Source: TMED13 sp042090305
Lineage (GTDB): Bacteria; Pseudomonadota; Alphaproteobacteria; Methylaequorales; Methylaequoraceae
NCBI GenBank assembly: GCA_042090305.1
Contig: JBELJQ010000022.1
Span: 1 to 28,223, forward strand
Reading direction: 5' to 3'
Length of the DNA: 28,223 nt
In this document: piece by piece, positions 7,917-16,416 of the stretch
Layout: each line of letters starts with the position of its first letter
Position numbering within the stretch: position 1 is the first letter of the stretch
The notes under the pieces: generated by a model
The model's input: the letters and a program-made list of their open reading frames with translations, nothing else
Database searches by the model: none
Told to the model about the DNA's origin: nothing
Translations under genes and position numbers: made by a program

Positions 7917-8603
7917 TTACTTTTTAATTATAAATAAATTATTATCCTTAACTTTTTTTTTAGAAGACAACTCCACAAAAAAATAGTTAAAATTTTTTTT
8001 TTCAAAAAAATTTAAAAACCTTTTTTTGTCTTTATAAAAAACATCTTCAATTATGTAAAAGCCATTTGGACTAAGAAATTTTATAGAATTCAAAAAAAAT
8101 TTAATTGTTCCTTCAAATTGATGGCATCCATCATCAATTATTAGGTCAAAATCTTTTTGTTTAATTTTACCCCACATTGCATTTATACTTTTTGAATCGA
8201 ATTGATCTACGATAAAAGTTTTGATTCTTTCTTCTTGAAATAACGTGTTTTCATCAATATCTCCACCAAAAATTTGTGCTTTTGAAAAGAATTGCTTCCA
8301 TACACGAAGAGACGCCCCAGGCATTGCTTTTCTTTTTAGTTCATCTTTAAAAACCTTATTAGTTCCAATTCCAAGTTCAAAGACCTTTTTAATAGTTAAT
8401 CTTTGATTAGAAAATAAAAAATAATAAAGATCAGTATAACTGTGAGGATTCCATGAAAAAAATCTTTTTGATTCATCAAAATAACCTTTATCACAACCAT
8501 ATTTTTTACATAGATTATTAAGAATATTATTCTCAGACTTATATGAAAAAATAAAAGATTCTAGTGAATTATTTTTATGCTTTTTCTTAAAAAAATTAAT
8601 CAT
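7917..8603 (-). CDS. Class I SAM-dependent methyltransferase, sugar O-methyltransferase-like (MycE/CmcI type)
   Basis: The 228-residue protein has the Rossmann methyltransferase signs: FELGIGTN as motif I (about residues 95-102), GGDID as the acidic loop binding the SAM ribose, DLIIDDGCHQ as motif IV with metal-binding-type acidic residues, and GFYIIEDV further on. The stretch PGASLRVWKQFF directly before the second strand is typical, as I recall, of the mycinose/rhamnose O-methyltransferase group. It could therefore methylate a deoxysugar of a surface glycan. That fits its position beside the GDP-fucose genes, but the link is inference. It runs convergent to tesA with a 41-base gap, and divergent from two membrane-protein genes. 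No signal peptide is seen, so it is cytoplasmic. Confidence 0.78.
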   Translation of the reverse strand: MINFFKKKHKNNSLESFIFSYKSENNILNNLCKKYGCDKGYFDESKRFFSWNPHSYTDLYYFLFSNQRLTIKKVFELGIGTNKVFKDELKRKAMPGASLRVWKQFFSKAQIFGGDIDENTLFQEERIKTFIVDQFDSKSINAMWGKIKQKDFDLIIDDGCHQFEGTIKFFLNSIKFLSPNGFYIIEDVFYKDKKRFLNFFEKKNFNYFFVELSSKKKVKDNNLFIIKK

Positions 8604-8818
8604 AATTAAAGGGGTTAATTTGAACTTAAATATTAATTAAATCTTTATAAATTATCAAAACTAATGGTTTTATCATATTATCTTAAAGTTACAAATAATA
8701 CAGAAAGATTTTTTTATTGATCAAATAACTAATATTTTAAGTAGAAGTTAAGCCCTAAATCAAGTAAGATTTTACTAAATAAAATTATTTTTTTTATTAA
8801 AAAAATAACCTAGAATAT

Positions 8819-10105
8819 ATGCCCTTTTTAAAATCAATTTTGTCTCTAAAAAAAATATTCGTAATTCCGTTATTTTTAATAACTAGCTTAATATGCTTAT
8901 TTTTTTTTGGAGTTTCAACCTCCCCAGATTCATTATCTTACATTACTGGTGATAAAGTAAGAACCGCAGGTTATCCAATAATTATACAAATATTTAAAAT
9001 GATTTTTATGGATAATGGTTTATTATATTTAGCTTATTCGCAAATATTTTTATGGTTATATAGCTCATTTTATTTTTCAAATGAAATATCGAAAGTTTTT
9101 AACCTTTCAAATTTTTTTACTGTTTTTTTTTGGTTAATAATGTGTATACCCTTAAATCCCTTGGATCAATTTGGAAACTCCATCCTAACTGAATCATTTT
9201 CATTCATTGGGTTAATTTGGTTTCTAATTTTCCTTTTTCGAACCTTTCAAAAAGATATTTTGAGTGAATATCTTATACTAATTCTAATTTTAGTTTTAAT
9301 GCAACTCATAAGACCTCAAATGCAGTTTCTTTCTTTCTTTTTAATAATTATTTCTTTTTTTTTGTTTTTTATAAAAAAGAAAGAAAAAGCGTGGTTTTAT
9401 ATAGTTTGTGCATTTTTGAGTTTTTTATTTTCATCAAATATTAATAAAGCCTACCATTATTTTAAACATGATAGATTTGATTCTATACCTTTTACTGGAA
9501 TTCAAATTATTAATTTACCACTTTTTACTATTTCAAAAGAAAATATAACAAAAATCAACAACATTTCTAACAAAAGAGATATATTAGCAATGAAAGAAAA
9601 ATTAATAAAGAATGATCCATATAACAATCAAGAAATATTTGAACCATCAAGACCAATTAATAATTTTGCAGCTTCATATAACAGCATTATTGGTGGCGCT
9701 GTTTATAAAGTACTTCATGAAAACTACCCAGAATTTACATCATATCAAAATGACAACAAGCTTATTGAACTTACCAAAGAAATAATTTTTATATGTCTAA
9801 AATATCAGCCAATTTCATTGATAGCAGCATATACGAATAATGTAGTACATTTAGGTTTTGCTGGATGGATTTGGTTTCTTCTAATAACATCTATTCTTTT
9901 TGTTTGTCTTTATTATTTTTTGAAACTTAAAACTAAAAGACTATTTATTTTGTTAAGTTTATTTACAGTTCATTACTGTAATATAATTTTAGTATCAATT
10001 CTGGAGCCTGTAATTTGGAGATATAGCTTTTATACCGATTTGCCATTAACAGTAATAATCGTTGCTTTAATTAGCTCTACACTATTGTACAGTACTGAAA
10101 AATAA
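8819..10105 (+). CDS. Polytopic membrane protein, tandem paralog 1 (possible GT-C-type glycosyltransferase)
   Basis: I do not recognise this 428-residue family with confidence. It has an N-terminal helix (about residues 13-33), then a loop with PDSLSY and TAGYP, about eight further helices, a soluble-looking segment near residues 215-330, and three C-terminal helices ending in EPVIWRYSFYTDLPL. It is clearly homologous to the next gene. Shared islands are the PDS..Y / YP loop, IPLNP..Q.GN.IL.ESFS, NK.Y...KHD.F, PLF.IS, NFA.SYN.II and SI.EPV..RYSFYT.L. An acidic loop right after helix 1 followed by R..(G)YP is seen in many lipid-sugar-dependent GT-C glycosyltransferases, and the sugar-gene neighbourhood agrees, but this stays a guess. 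A 215-base non-coding region lies before it and probably holds its promoter. Only one base separates it from the paralog. Confidence 0.75.
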   Translation: MPFLKSILSLKKIFVIPLFLITSLICLFFFGVSTSPDSLSYITGDKVRTAGYPIIIQIFKMIFMDNGLLYLAYSQIFLWLYSSFYFSNEISKVFNLSNFFTVFFWLIMCIPLNPLDQFGNSILTESFSFIGLIWFLIFLFRTFQKDILSEYLILILILVLMQLIRPQMQFLSFFLIIISFFLFFIKKKEKAWFYIVCAFLSFLFSSNINKAYHYFKHDRFDSIPFTGIQIINLPLFTISKENITKINNISNKRDILAMKEKLIKNDPYNNQEIFEPSRPINNFAASYNSIIGGAVYKVLHENYPEFTSYQNDNKLIELTKEIIFICLKYQPISLIAAYTNNVVHLGFAGWIWFLLITSILFVCLYYFLKLKTKRLFILLSLFTVHYCNIILVSILEPVIWRYSFYTDLPLTVIIVALISSTLLYSTEK

Positions 10106-10106
10106 A

Positions 10107-11378
10107 ATGAGAATAATTGAATTTTTTTTCATATTTTCTATAAGTTTCCTTATAGTTTATTTTCTAGGAGTAAATTTTAACCCGGACAGTACAACTTATC
10201 TCAGTGATGATAGAATAAGACCCCCAGCTTATCCTTTGATAATTAATTTTTTTGAATATGTTTTTAAAAAAAATAGTTTAAGTATTCTTGTTTTCTTTCA
10301 GGTTTTTTGTTGGTTATATGTATCAATTTATTTTTCAAATTTTCTGTGTAAGATTTTAAATTTTAAAAATTACTACAAATATTTTTTCCTTATTTTTTTA
10401 ACCATTCCTCTAAACCCAGTTCATCAATATGGAAATACTATTTTGGCAGAATCTTTTAGCTATATAAGCTGTATATTAATTTTTATAAATATTTATAATT
10501 TTTACGAGTATCGAGATAAAAAATATACTATCTACTTATTTTTAATTCTTGTGTTTGCTTTGACTTTACGTCATCAAATGATTTTTCTTATCCTTTCAAC
10601 TATAACTTTTTCTTTTATTTTATTATTTACAAGAAAACCCAAGAAATCTTTAATTCTTTTTACTGTTAGCATTTTAAGTTTTTTATCAGCTAGCTTTTTA
10701 AATAAGTCATATGTTCTGTTAAAACATGATAAATTTGAGGAGAATAAAAGGGTTGGTCTTCAGTTAATAGTTCTTCCACTATTTAATATCAGTGATGAGT
10801 CAATTTTAAAAATTGAAAATCTAAAAGATCGTAAAATTATTGCTAAAATGAAGAAAAGGTACAATAATATTGATCCCTTCTTCAACGTAGATAAAAAGAA
10901 AAATATTCTACCGCTACGTAATATTAATCATTTTGCTACGTCCTACAACATAATTATAAGTTATTCAATACTACCGGTTTTAAAAGAATCTTTTCCTGAT
11001 TTAACAAATAGTCAGAGGGATGAGAAATTAATTAATCTCGCAAAAATCATTCTGAAAACTAGTATGAAGTATGAACCAATTAAAACTATAAAAATTTACT
11101 TAAATAACTTTATTAGGCTAGGTTTCTCAAATTTCTTCTGGTTTTTAGTCTGTTTAGTTGTTTTTTCTGTTTCTATATTAGAATTTTTTAAATCAAAATC
11201 ACCTACAACATTTTTAATACTATTTTTATCAACAACTCATTTTTTAAATGTTATGTTAGTATCCATTGTTGAACCTGTTTTGTTTAGATATTCATTTTAT
11301 ACTAATTTAACTTTATGTGCATTAGTGGCAGGTTTATGTCTCAAAGAAATAAAAAACCAAAAACAGAAAAATTATTGA
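10107..11378 (+). CDS. Polytopic membrane protein, tandem paralog 2 (possible GT-C-type glycosyltransferase)
   Basis: This 423-residue membrane protein follows its paralog after one base, so the two are surely co-transcribed. The layout is the same: helix 1, then loop NPDSTTYLSDDRIRPPAYP (about residues 25-43), several helices, a longer soluble stretch (about 215-325) and C-terminal helices with EPVLFRYSFYTNLTL. Similarity runs through the whole length, but most aligned positions differ outside the islands, so the duplication is old or the copies diverged quickly. Keeping two unequal copies suggests either a heterodimer or two related acceptor or donor specificities. The function is unknown; a GT-C glycosyltransferase or a surface-glycan transfer or modification protein is the best guess from the acidic first loop and from gmd-fcl-manC next door, with which it converges across nine bases. 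Confidence 0.75.
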   Translation: MRIIEFFFIFSISFLIVYFLGVNFNPDSTTYLSDDRIRPPAYPLIINFFEYVFKKNSLSILVFFQVFCWLYVSIYFSNFLCKILNFKNYYKYFFLIFLTIPLNPVHQYGNTILAESFSYISCILIFINIYNFYEYRDKKYTIYLFLILVFALTLRHQMIFLILSTITFSFILLFTRKPKKSLILFTVSILSFLSASFLNKSYVLLKHDKFEENKRVGLQLIVLPLFNISDESILKIENLKDRKIIAKMKKRYNNIDPFFNVDKKKNILPLRNINHFATSYNIIISYSILPVLKESFPDLTNSQRDEKLINLAKIILKTSMKYEPIKTIKIYLNNFIRLGFSNFFWFLVCLVVFSVSILEFFKSKSPTTFLILFLSTTHFLNVMLVSIVEPVLFRYSFYTNLTLCALVAGLCLKEIKNQKQKNY

Positions 11379-11387
11379 ATTAAAGTT

Positions 11388-12425
11388 TTATTTTAGCAAC
11401 CTAAGCTCATGTTCTAACATCTCTTTAACTAGATCTTTAAACGAAGTTTTTGGTTGCCATCCTAACTTTTTTTTTGCCTTTGATGAATCTCCTTTTAAAA
11501 AGTCAACCTCAGTTGGTCTAAAATATTTAGGGTTAATTTTAATTATAACCTTCCCAGTGTTTTTATCGATACCGCATTCTTTTAAATTTTTTCCTTTCCA
11601 TAAAATCTTTATATTTAATTGAGAAAAGGCTTCTTCAACGAAATATCTTACTGTGTAAGTTTTACCCGTGGCAAAAATAAAATCATCAGCATTTTTTTGT
11701 TGAAGCATCATCCACATTCCCTCTACATAATCTCTTGCATGTCCCCAATCTCTTGATGCATTTAGATTCCCTAAGTATAAACAATCTTGCTGCCCTTTTG
11801 AAATTTTCACTGCACTTTTAACAATTTTTTTAGTTACAAAAGTTTCTCCTCTAATCGGACTTTCATGATTAAATAATATTCCATTACATGCAAATATATC
11901 ATATGCTTCACGATAATTTACAGTTATCCAATAGGCATAAAGCTTTGCAACAGCATATGGACTTCTTGGACAAAATGGAGTCTTTTCATTTTGAAATTTT
12001 TCTTTTGTATTTCCAAAAAGTTCAGAGGTTGATGCTTGATAAAACTTGACCTTTTTCTCAAGACCTAGGATTCTTATTGCCTCTAATATTCTTAAGGTAC
12101 CTAGTGCATCTGCGTTTGCTGTATATTCGGGTGTTTCAAAACTAACTAAAACATGACTTTGTGCAGCTAAGTTATAAATTTCATTTGGTTTAATTTTTTG
12201 TATCAGTCTAATTAGATTTGTTGCATCTGTCATATCACCATAATGAAGAAAAAAATTTGTTTTTCTTTCTAAAGGGTCCTCATAAAGATGATCTACCCGT
12301 TCAGTGTTCAAAGATGATGACCTTCTTTTAATACCGTGAACAACGTACCCTTTTTTTAGTAATAATTCTGCAAGGTAGGCACCATCTTGCCCAGTAACAC
12401 CTGAAATTAAAGCAACTTTTCGCAT
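11388..12425 (-). CDS. gmd: GDP-mannose 4,6-dehydratase
   Basis: This converts GDP-D-mannose to GDP-4-keto-6-deoxy-D-mannose, the first committed step to GDP-L-fucose and related deoxysugars. The 345 residues have the NADP-binding GVTGQDGAYLAELL motif at the N-terminus, the KRRSSSLNTERVDHLY segment that binds cofactor, the active-site STSELFG, and the YAVAK Tyr-x-x-x-Lys pair (about residues 155-159). They also include FNHESPIRGETFVTKKI and NASRDWGHARDYVEGMW, both characteristic of Gmd. The length is normal for the extended short-chain dehydrogenases. It is last in a manC-fcl-gmd operon, four bases after fcl. Nothing is missing, so the enzyme should be active. Confidence 0.96.
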   Translation of the reverse strand: MRKVALISGVTGQDGAYLAELLLKKGYVVHGIKRRSSSLNTERVDHLYEDPLERKTNFFLHYGDMTDATNLIRLIQKIKPNEIYNLAAQSHVLVSFETPEYTANADALGTLRILEAIRILGLEKKVKFYQASTSELFGNTKEKFQNEKTPFCPRSPYAVAKLYAYWITVNYREAYDIFACNGILFNHESPIRGETFVTKKIVKSAVKISKGQQDCLYLGNLNASRDWGHARDYVEGMWMMLQQKNADDFIFATGKTYTVRYFVEEAFSQLNIKILWKGKNLKECGIDKNTGKVIIKINPKYFRPTEVDFLKGDSSKAKKKLGWQPKTSFKDLVKEMLEHELRLLK

Positions 12426-12429
12426 GGAC

Positions 12430-13401
12430 TTATCTTCTTATACTCCTAAAATTATTTAAATACCATTGATAATATTTTGTTAAACCAGATTCTAGAGATG
12501 TCGTTGGATTCCAACCTAGCTTGTTGACCTTTTTTGTATATAAAACTTTTTTATAAACACCGTCAGGCTTGGACTTATCAAAAATAATTTTACCTTTAAA
12601 ACCTACTATTTTCTTTATAAGTTCAGCAAAATCTTTTATTGAAATCTCCTCACCAGTTCCAACATTTATGGGAAAATCAGAACTGTAGTGTTCAGCTAAA
12701 AAAATACAAGCTTTGGCTAAATCCTCGACATACAAAAATTCTCTTAGTGGTTTTCCTGAACCCCAAACCTCTACCTTTTCTAAGTTATTAATCTTAGCAG
12801 TGTGAAATCTATCTATAAGTGCTGCTGGAACATGACTACTTGAAGCATTGAAATTATCTCCTGGACCATAAAGATTAGAGGGCATAATGCTTATAAAGTC
12901 GCAATTAAATTGTCTTCTGTATGCTTGACATAATTTAATACTAGAAATTTTAGCCAGAGAGTACCATTGGTTTGTTTCCTCAAGAGGACCACTCAAAATT
13001 TGCTCTTCTGTTATAGGCTTCATAATATTTTTGGGATATACACACGAAGAACCAAGGTTTATAAGTTTTTCTGTTTGGTTAATGAACGCATTCTTAATAA
13101 TATTCAGATTGATTAATAAATTCTCTTCTAAGAAATTTACTGGAAAGCTGTTATTTGCATGTATTCCTCCAACCTTTGCTGCTGCTAAAAAAATTACATC
13201 AGGTTTATTTTTAGACATCCAATTTTTAACCATTCTTTGATCGGTTAAATCTAGATCTTTTCTATCCGAGAAAATTAATTTACATTTTCTTTCTTTCAGT
13301 AACCTGACAATTGATTTTCCAACCATACCATTACTTCCAGCCACCCAGATTCTCTTATTATCTATTGTAAATTTTCTATTTTCTTCCATAAATATCATCA
13401 A
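12430..13401 (-). CDS. fcl: GDP-L-fucose synthase (epimerase/reductase)
   Basis: This carries out the 3,5-epimerisation and NADPH-dependent 4-reduction of GDP-4-keto-6-deoxy-mannose to GDP-L-fucose. The 323 residues contain the WVAGSNGMVGKS nucleotide-binding loop, DLDLTD, AAKVGGIHAN, LGSSCVYP with the active-site Ser/Cys, and YSLAKISSIKL with the catalytic Tyr and Lys. NLYGPGDNF and HVPAALIDRFH follow, with the proton-donor His. The first ATG (13399-13401) overlaps manC by 26 bases. A second in-frame ATG four codons later (13387-13389) gives a start MEENRKF and a shorter overlap; either is possible. It sits between manC and gmd, so the three make GDP-L-fucose from mannose-1-phosphate. A phosphomannomutase is not in the window. 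Confidence 0.95.
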   Translation of the reverse strand: MMIFMEENRKFTIDNKRIWVAGSNGMVGKSIVRLLKERKCKLIFSDRKDLDLTDQRMVKNWMSKNKPDVIFLAAAKVGGIHANNSFPVNFLEENLLINLNIIKNAFINQTEKLINLGSSCVYPKNIMKPITEEQILSGPLEETNQWYSLAKISSIKLCQAYRRQFNCDFISIMPSNLYGPGDNFNASSSHVPAALIDRFHTAKINNLEKVEVWGSGKPLREFLYVEDLAKACIFLAEHYSSDFPINVGTGEEISIKDFAELIKKIVGFKGKIIFDKSKPDGVYKKVLYTKKVNKLGWNPTTSLESGLTKYYQWYLNNFRSIRR

Positions 13402-14785
13402 TTCTGACTATGTCGCCTTCGTCTAACACTTTTCCTGTTTGAACCTCAACAATCACAAGAAGTTCATTAGTTTTATTTTCTATTCTATGTTTTTGACCTA
13501 ATTTAACAAAAATTGATTCATTCTCTTTTAATTTAGTTATTGTTTTATTTAGTGTTATTGTAGCCGTGCCCTTAGTAACCACCCAGTGCTCCGATCTTTT
13601 TTTGTGATATTGTAAAGAAATCTTACTTCTTGGATTAATTTTTAAAATTTTTACCAAAAAACCTTCTCCAGATTTTATACTCTCAAAACTACCCCATGGT
13701 CTATGTACTATGCTACCGATTTCAAACTTCTCTTTTTGTTTTTCTTTTATATTATCAAGTATATCTTTAATGTTTTCCTGGTAATCTTTTTTTGCAACTA
13801 AAAGAGCATCCCTTTCTTTAATAATTATTAAATCGTTTACTCCTATTACTACCGCAATTGAATTATCATGGGTTTTAATAAAGGATTTTGTTACATTTTC
13901 TGTTATAATATTTCCATCTGTTACATTCTGATTATTTTTTTTCTTTTTTCTCCAAATACTCTCCCATGACCCTATATCACTCCAACTAAAGTTAAAAGGT
14001 ACTACAACAGCTTTCTTTGTTTTTTCAAATAAATCTTTATCAATTGGTATATTATCTAAAGTTGAAAATTTCCTCTCTGGGAAAGTTACGAATTCATATT
14101 GTTTTTTGGATTCATTAATTAGTTGTTTACAAGTATCTAAGGTTTTAGGTGAATGCAATTTCATTTCGCTAACAAAAGTATTTGCCGAGAATAAAAAAAT
14201 ACCAGAGTTCCAATAAAAACAACCTGTTTTCAAAAATCTTTTTGCGTTAGAAATTTTCGGTTTTTCAAAAAATTTTTCTACTTTAAAAAAATTATTTTTA
14301 ATTTTAATTCCTTTGCGAATATATCCATAAGCAGGGTTAGGTTCTGTTGGTTTAATTCCAAATACATACATAAAGTTCTTTTCAAAAAAATTTAAATTTT
14401 TTGAAAAAAAAGATTTGAATTTTTTTTCTTCAATCAGGTGGTCGGAAGGTGAAATTAAAATAATAGCATTTGGATCTTTTTTCAAAATATGGAGTACACT
14501 GAGTGTAACAGCGGCTGATGTATTTTTCATTGTTGGTTCTAAAAGTATTGAAGAGACTTTAATTTTTGACTTTTCAAGAGAATCTTTTACTAAAAATCTA
14601 TGAATATAATTTGAAATAATGGTAGCTTTATAAAAATATGCAGTTTCAAATCTTTTTAATGTTTTAATAAATAACGAATCATTATTATCAAATGGAAGAA
14701 ATTGTTTGGGAAACATTTTTCTTGAAGAGGGCCATAATCTTGTTCCTGAACCTCCAGATAGTAAAATTGGATAAATTTTTTTCAT
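13376..14785 (-). CDS. manC: Mannose-1-phosphate guanylyltransferase / mannose-6-phosphate isomerase, bifunctional
   Basis: This makes GDP-mannose from GTP and mannose-1-phosphate, and may also interconvert fructose-6-phosphate and mannose-6-phosphate. The 469 residues split in two. The N-terminal nucleotidyltransferase domain (about 1-290) has LLSGGSGTRLWPSSRKMFPK, SPSDHLI, FEKPK and WNSGIFLF. The C-terminal cupin of type II phosphomannose isomerases (about 350-469) has HRPWGSFESI and the metal-binding QYHKKRSEHW. The length is typical. It is the first gene of the manC-fcl-gmd operon. The 290-base intergenic region upstream (14786-15075) also serves the divergent glycosyltransferase gene. 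It is AT-rich, with several poly-A stretches and no RNA gene that I can see. Confidence 0.95.
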   Translation of the reverse strand: MKKIYPILLSGGSGTRLWPSSRKMFPKQFLPFDNNDSLFIKTLKRFETAYFYKATIISNYIHRFLVKDSLEKSKIKVSSILLEPTMKNTSAAVTLSVLHILKKDPNAIILISPSDHLIEEKKFKSFFSKNLNFFEKNFMYVFGIKPTEPNPAYGYIRKGIKIKNNFFKVEKFFEKPKISNAKRFLKTGCFYWNSGIFLFSANTFVSEMKLHSPKTLDTCKQLINESKKQYEFVTFPERKFSTLDNIPIDKDLFEKTKKAVVVPFNFSWSDIGSWESIWRKKKKNNQNVTDGNIITENVTKSFIKTHDNSIAVVIGVNDLIIIKERDALLVAKKDYQENIKDILDNIKEKQKEKFEIGSIVHRPWGSFESIKSGEGFLVKILKINPRSKISLQYHKKRSEHWVVTKGTATITLNKTITKLKENESIFVKLGQKHRIENKTNELLVIVEVQTGKVLDEGDIVRIDDIYGRK

Positions 14786-15075
14786 TTTATATCTTTAGAT
14801 TTTAAATTTAAAAAAAAAATTAGCATTTTCCAAGAATTTTAGTAACTATGACCAAAATATATATTTAAAGCAATTCTATAGATTAAATGTTTGAAAAGAA
14901 ATTTAAAAATTTAGGATGTGTTAAAAAAAAATTAATTATTTATTATTATTGACATTATTTAGAAATGATCATCCAACTAATATTTTTTAATAATTTTTAG
15001 AAGATTAATTTAAATGTTTATTATTTATTAAATTATATTGGATAAGATTGATCTCTAAAATATAATAACTTTAAT

Positions 15076-15810
15076 ATGAAAAAAGAAATTACTTTTGTTC
15101 TTACTAGTTGTGGAAGAATCGACCTTTTAGATAAAACACTCGAAAGTTTTTTTAAACATAATTCCTATAAATGTAAGGAGTTATTCCTTGTTGAGGATTC
15201 TGTGGATAATGAAGTTTACAAGCGCATTAAGAACAAGTGGCATAAAAAATTGACTTTGATGTTTAACGAAGAAAAAAAGGGACAGATTGCATCAATTGTC
15301 GATACTTATAACAAAGTAAAAACTCCATATGTTTTCCATTGTGAGGACGATTGGGTTTATATAAGAGATAACTTCATAGAAGATTCTTTTAAAATTTTAT
15401 CTACTGACGAAAAGATAATACAAGTTTGGCTTGAAAGCATGGAAAGTGCTAGCAGATTAGACATATTCGAATATGGCCCACTCCAAAAGGTTGGGAATAT
15501 TGGTTATAGAAGAGTTTTTTGCAAAGAAGGTTGGGAATGGGGTTATTTTTCCTTTAGACCAGGTGTGAAAAGAATGAAAGATTATAAATTAATAGGTGGA
15601 TATAGTGATTATAAAAACGAATTAGATATTGGAGTAACCTATAAACAAAAAGGCTTTTATACAGTTATAATTGAAAAACCTGCTGTTATAGATATTGGAC
15701 TGGATAGGACCATATTAGACCCTACTAGAAAGTGGCCAAAAAGAAGAAAAACAAATGCACCAACTGGTCTTAAACGACTCTGGAAACATATAAAAAAATT
15801 AAAATTCTAA
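15076..15810 (+). CDS. Glycosyltransferase family 2-like protein
   Basis: The 244-residue protein begins with the GT-A type pattern TFVLTSCGRIDLLDKTLESF, a first strand and nucleotide-binding helix. Then come LFLVEDS and an acidic metal-binding-type site in HCEDDWVY (about residue 92), where DxD-like residues would bind the nucleotide-sugar. No membrane helix is seen; it ends in a basic tail (KRLWKHIKKLKF) that may contact the membrane. The donor sugar is unknown. It lies near the GDP-fucose operon, on the other strand, so use of GDP-fucose or another sugar of the same glycan is possible. The middle part (VWLESMES... GYRRVF) is not one I can place in a known subgroup. A YqaA-like gene follows after 26 bases. 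Confidence 0.8.
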   Translation: MKKEITFVLTSCGRIDLLDKTLESFFKHNSYKCKELFLVEDSVDNEVYKRIKNKWHKKLTLMFNEEKKGQIASIVDTYNKVKTPYVFHCEDDWVYIRDNFIEDSFKILSTDEKIIQVWLESMESASRLDIFEYGPLQKVGNIGYRRVFCKEGWEWGYFSFRPGVKRMKDYKLIGGYSDYKNELDIGVTYKQKGFYTVIIEKPAVIDIGLDRTILDPTRKWPKRRKTNAPTGLKRLWKHIKKLKF

Positions 15811-15836
15811 AATACAGTTATAACTAATCAAATTTT

Positions 15837-16415
15837 ATGAGGGAAAAAAATCAATCATTTTACGTGAGGATAATATCTAAATGTAAAGAAAAAAATAGTA
15901 GAATTTATCTTTATACTATTTCTTTTCTAGAGTCTATTATTTTTCCTTTACCAACCGACATTTTTTTAGTTCCATTTGTTCTAGCTAAAAAAAAAAACTA
16001 CTGGAAAATTGCTTTAATGAGTACAATTTTTTCAGTTCTTGGTGGGTGTCTTTCATTTTTCATAGGGTTACTTTTATGGGAACAAGTTAAACCTTTTTTA
16101 TTAGAGTATTATCCATCTATTGAATTCAAGCTTAATTCGTTTATTTTACAATTCAATGAATATGGCATAGCTTTAATAGTAATTGGTGGATTTTCTCCTT
16201 TTCCATTTAAAATAACGTGCGTTGCATCTGGAATTATGAATTTAAACTTTACAGTATTTATTATTTTTTCTTTTATTTCTCGTGGATTAAGATTTTTTTT
16301 AGTGTGTTATTTATTATATAGATTTGAAGAAAAGGCAAATGAGTTGATTCCAAAATATATTGGTGCTTTAAGTTTTATATTTATATTAATTTTATCTATT
16401 TATTTTTTTCTATAA
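15837..16415 (+). CDS. YqaA/DedA-like (SNARE-associated, VTT-domain) membrane protein
   Basis: The 192-residue protein has four to five membrane helices. Between them is the VTT/DedA-type re-entrant pattern: ESIIFPLPTDIFLVPFVLA early on, and GGFSPFPFKITCVASGIMNL (about residues 118-137) followed by FISRGLRFFLV. The second motif is typical of the YqaA branch. DedA-family proteins are involved in membrane-lipid handling, and some recycle undecaprenyl phosphate by flipping; for YqaA proteins the role is not settled. The start ATG at 15837 is followed by a basic segment before helix 1. The stop is one base from the stop of the convergent FkbM gene, with no room for a separate terminator. Confidence 0.85.
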   Translation: MREKNQSFYVRIISKCKEKNSRIYLYTISFLESIIFPLPTDIFLVPFVLAKKKNYWKIALMSTIFSVLGGCLSFFIGLLLWEQVKPFLLEYYPSIEFKLNSFILQFNEYGIALIVIGGFSPFPFKITCVASGIMNLNFTVFIIFSFISRGLRFFLVCYLLYRFEEKANELIPKYIGALSFIFILILSIYFFL

Positions 16416-16416
16416 G

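Noticed and set aside
14949..14983. TTGACA at 14949-14954 as a promoter for the glycosyltransferase gene
   Set aside because: A perfect -35 hexamer, but the nearest -10-like sequence is 23 bp away and the start codon about 120 bases further; spacing is wrong for sigma70.
14786..15075. A small RNA or hidden gene in the largest intergenic gap
   Set aside because: No open frame with a convincing start, no stable GC-containing stem and no terminator; it looks like plain AT-rich divergent spacer.
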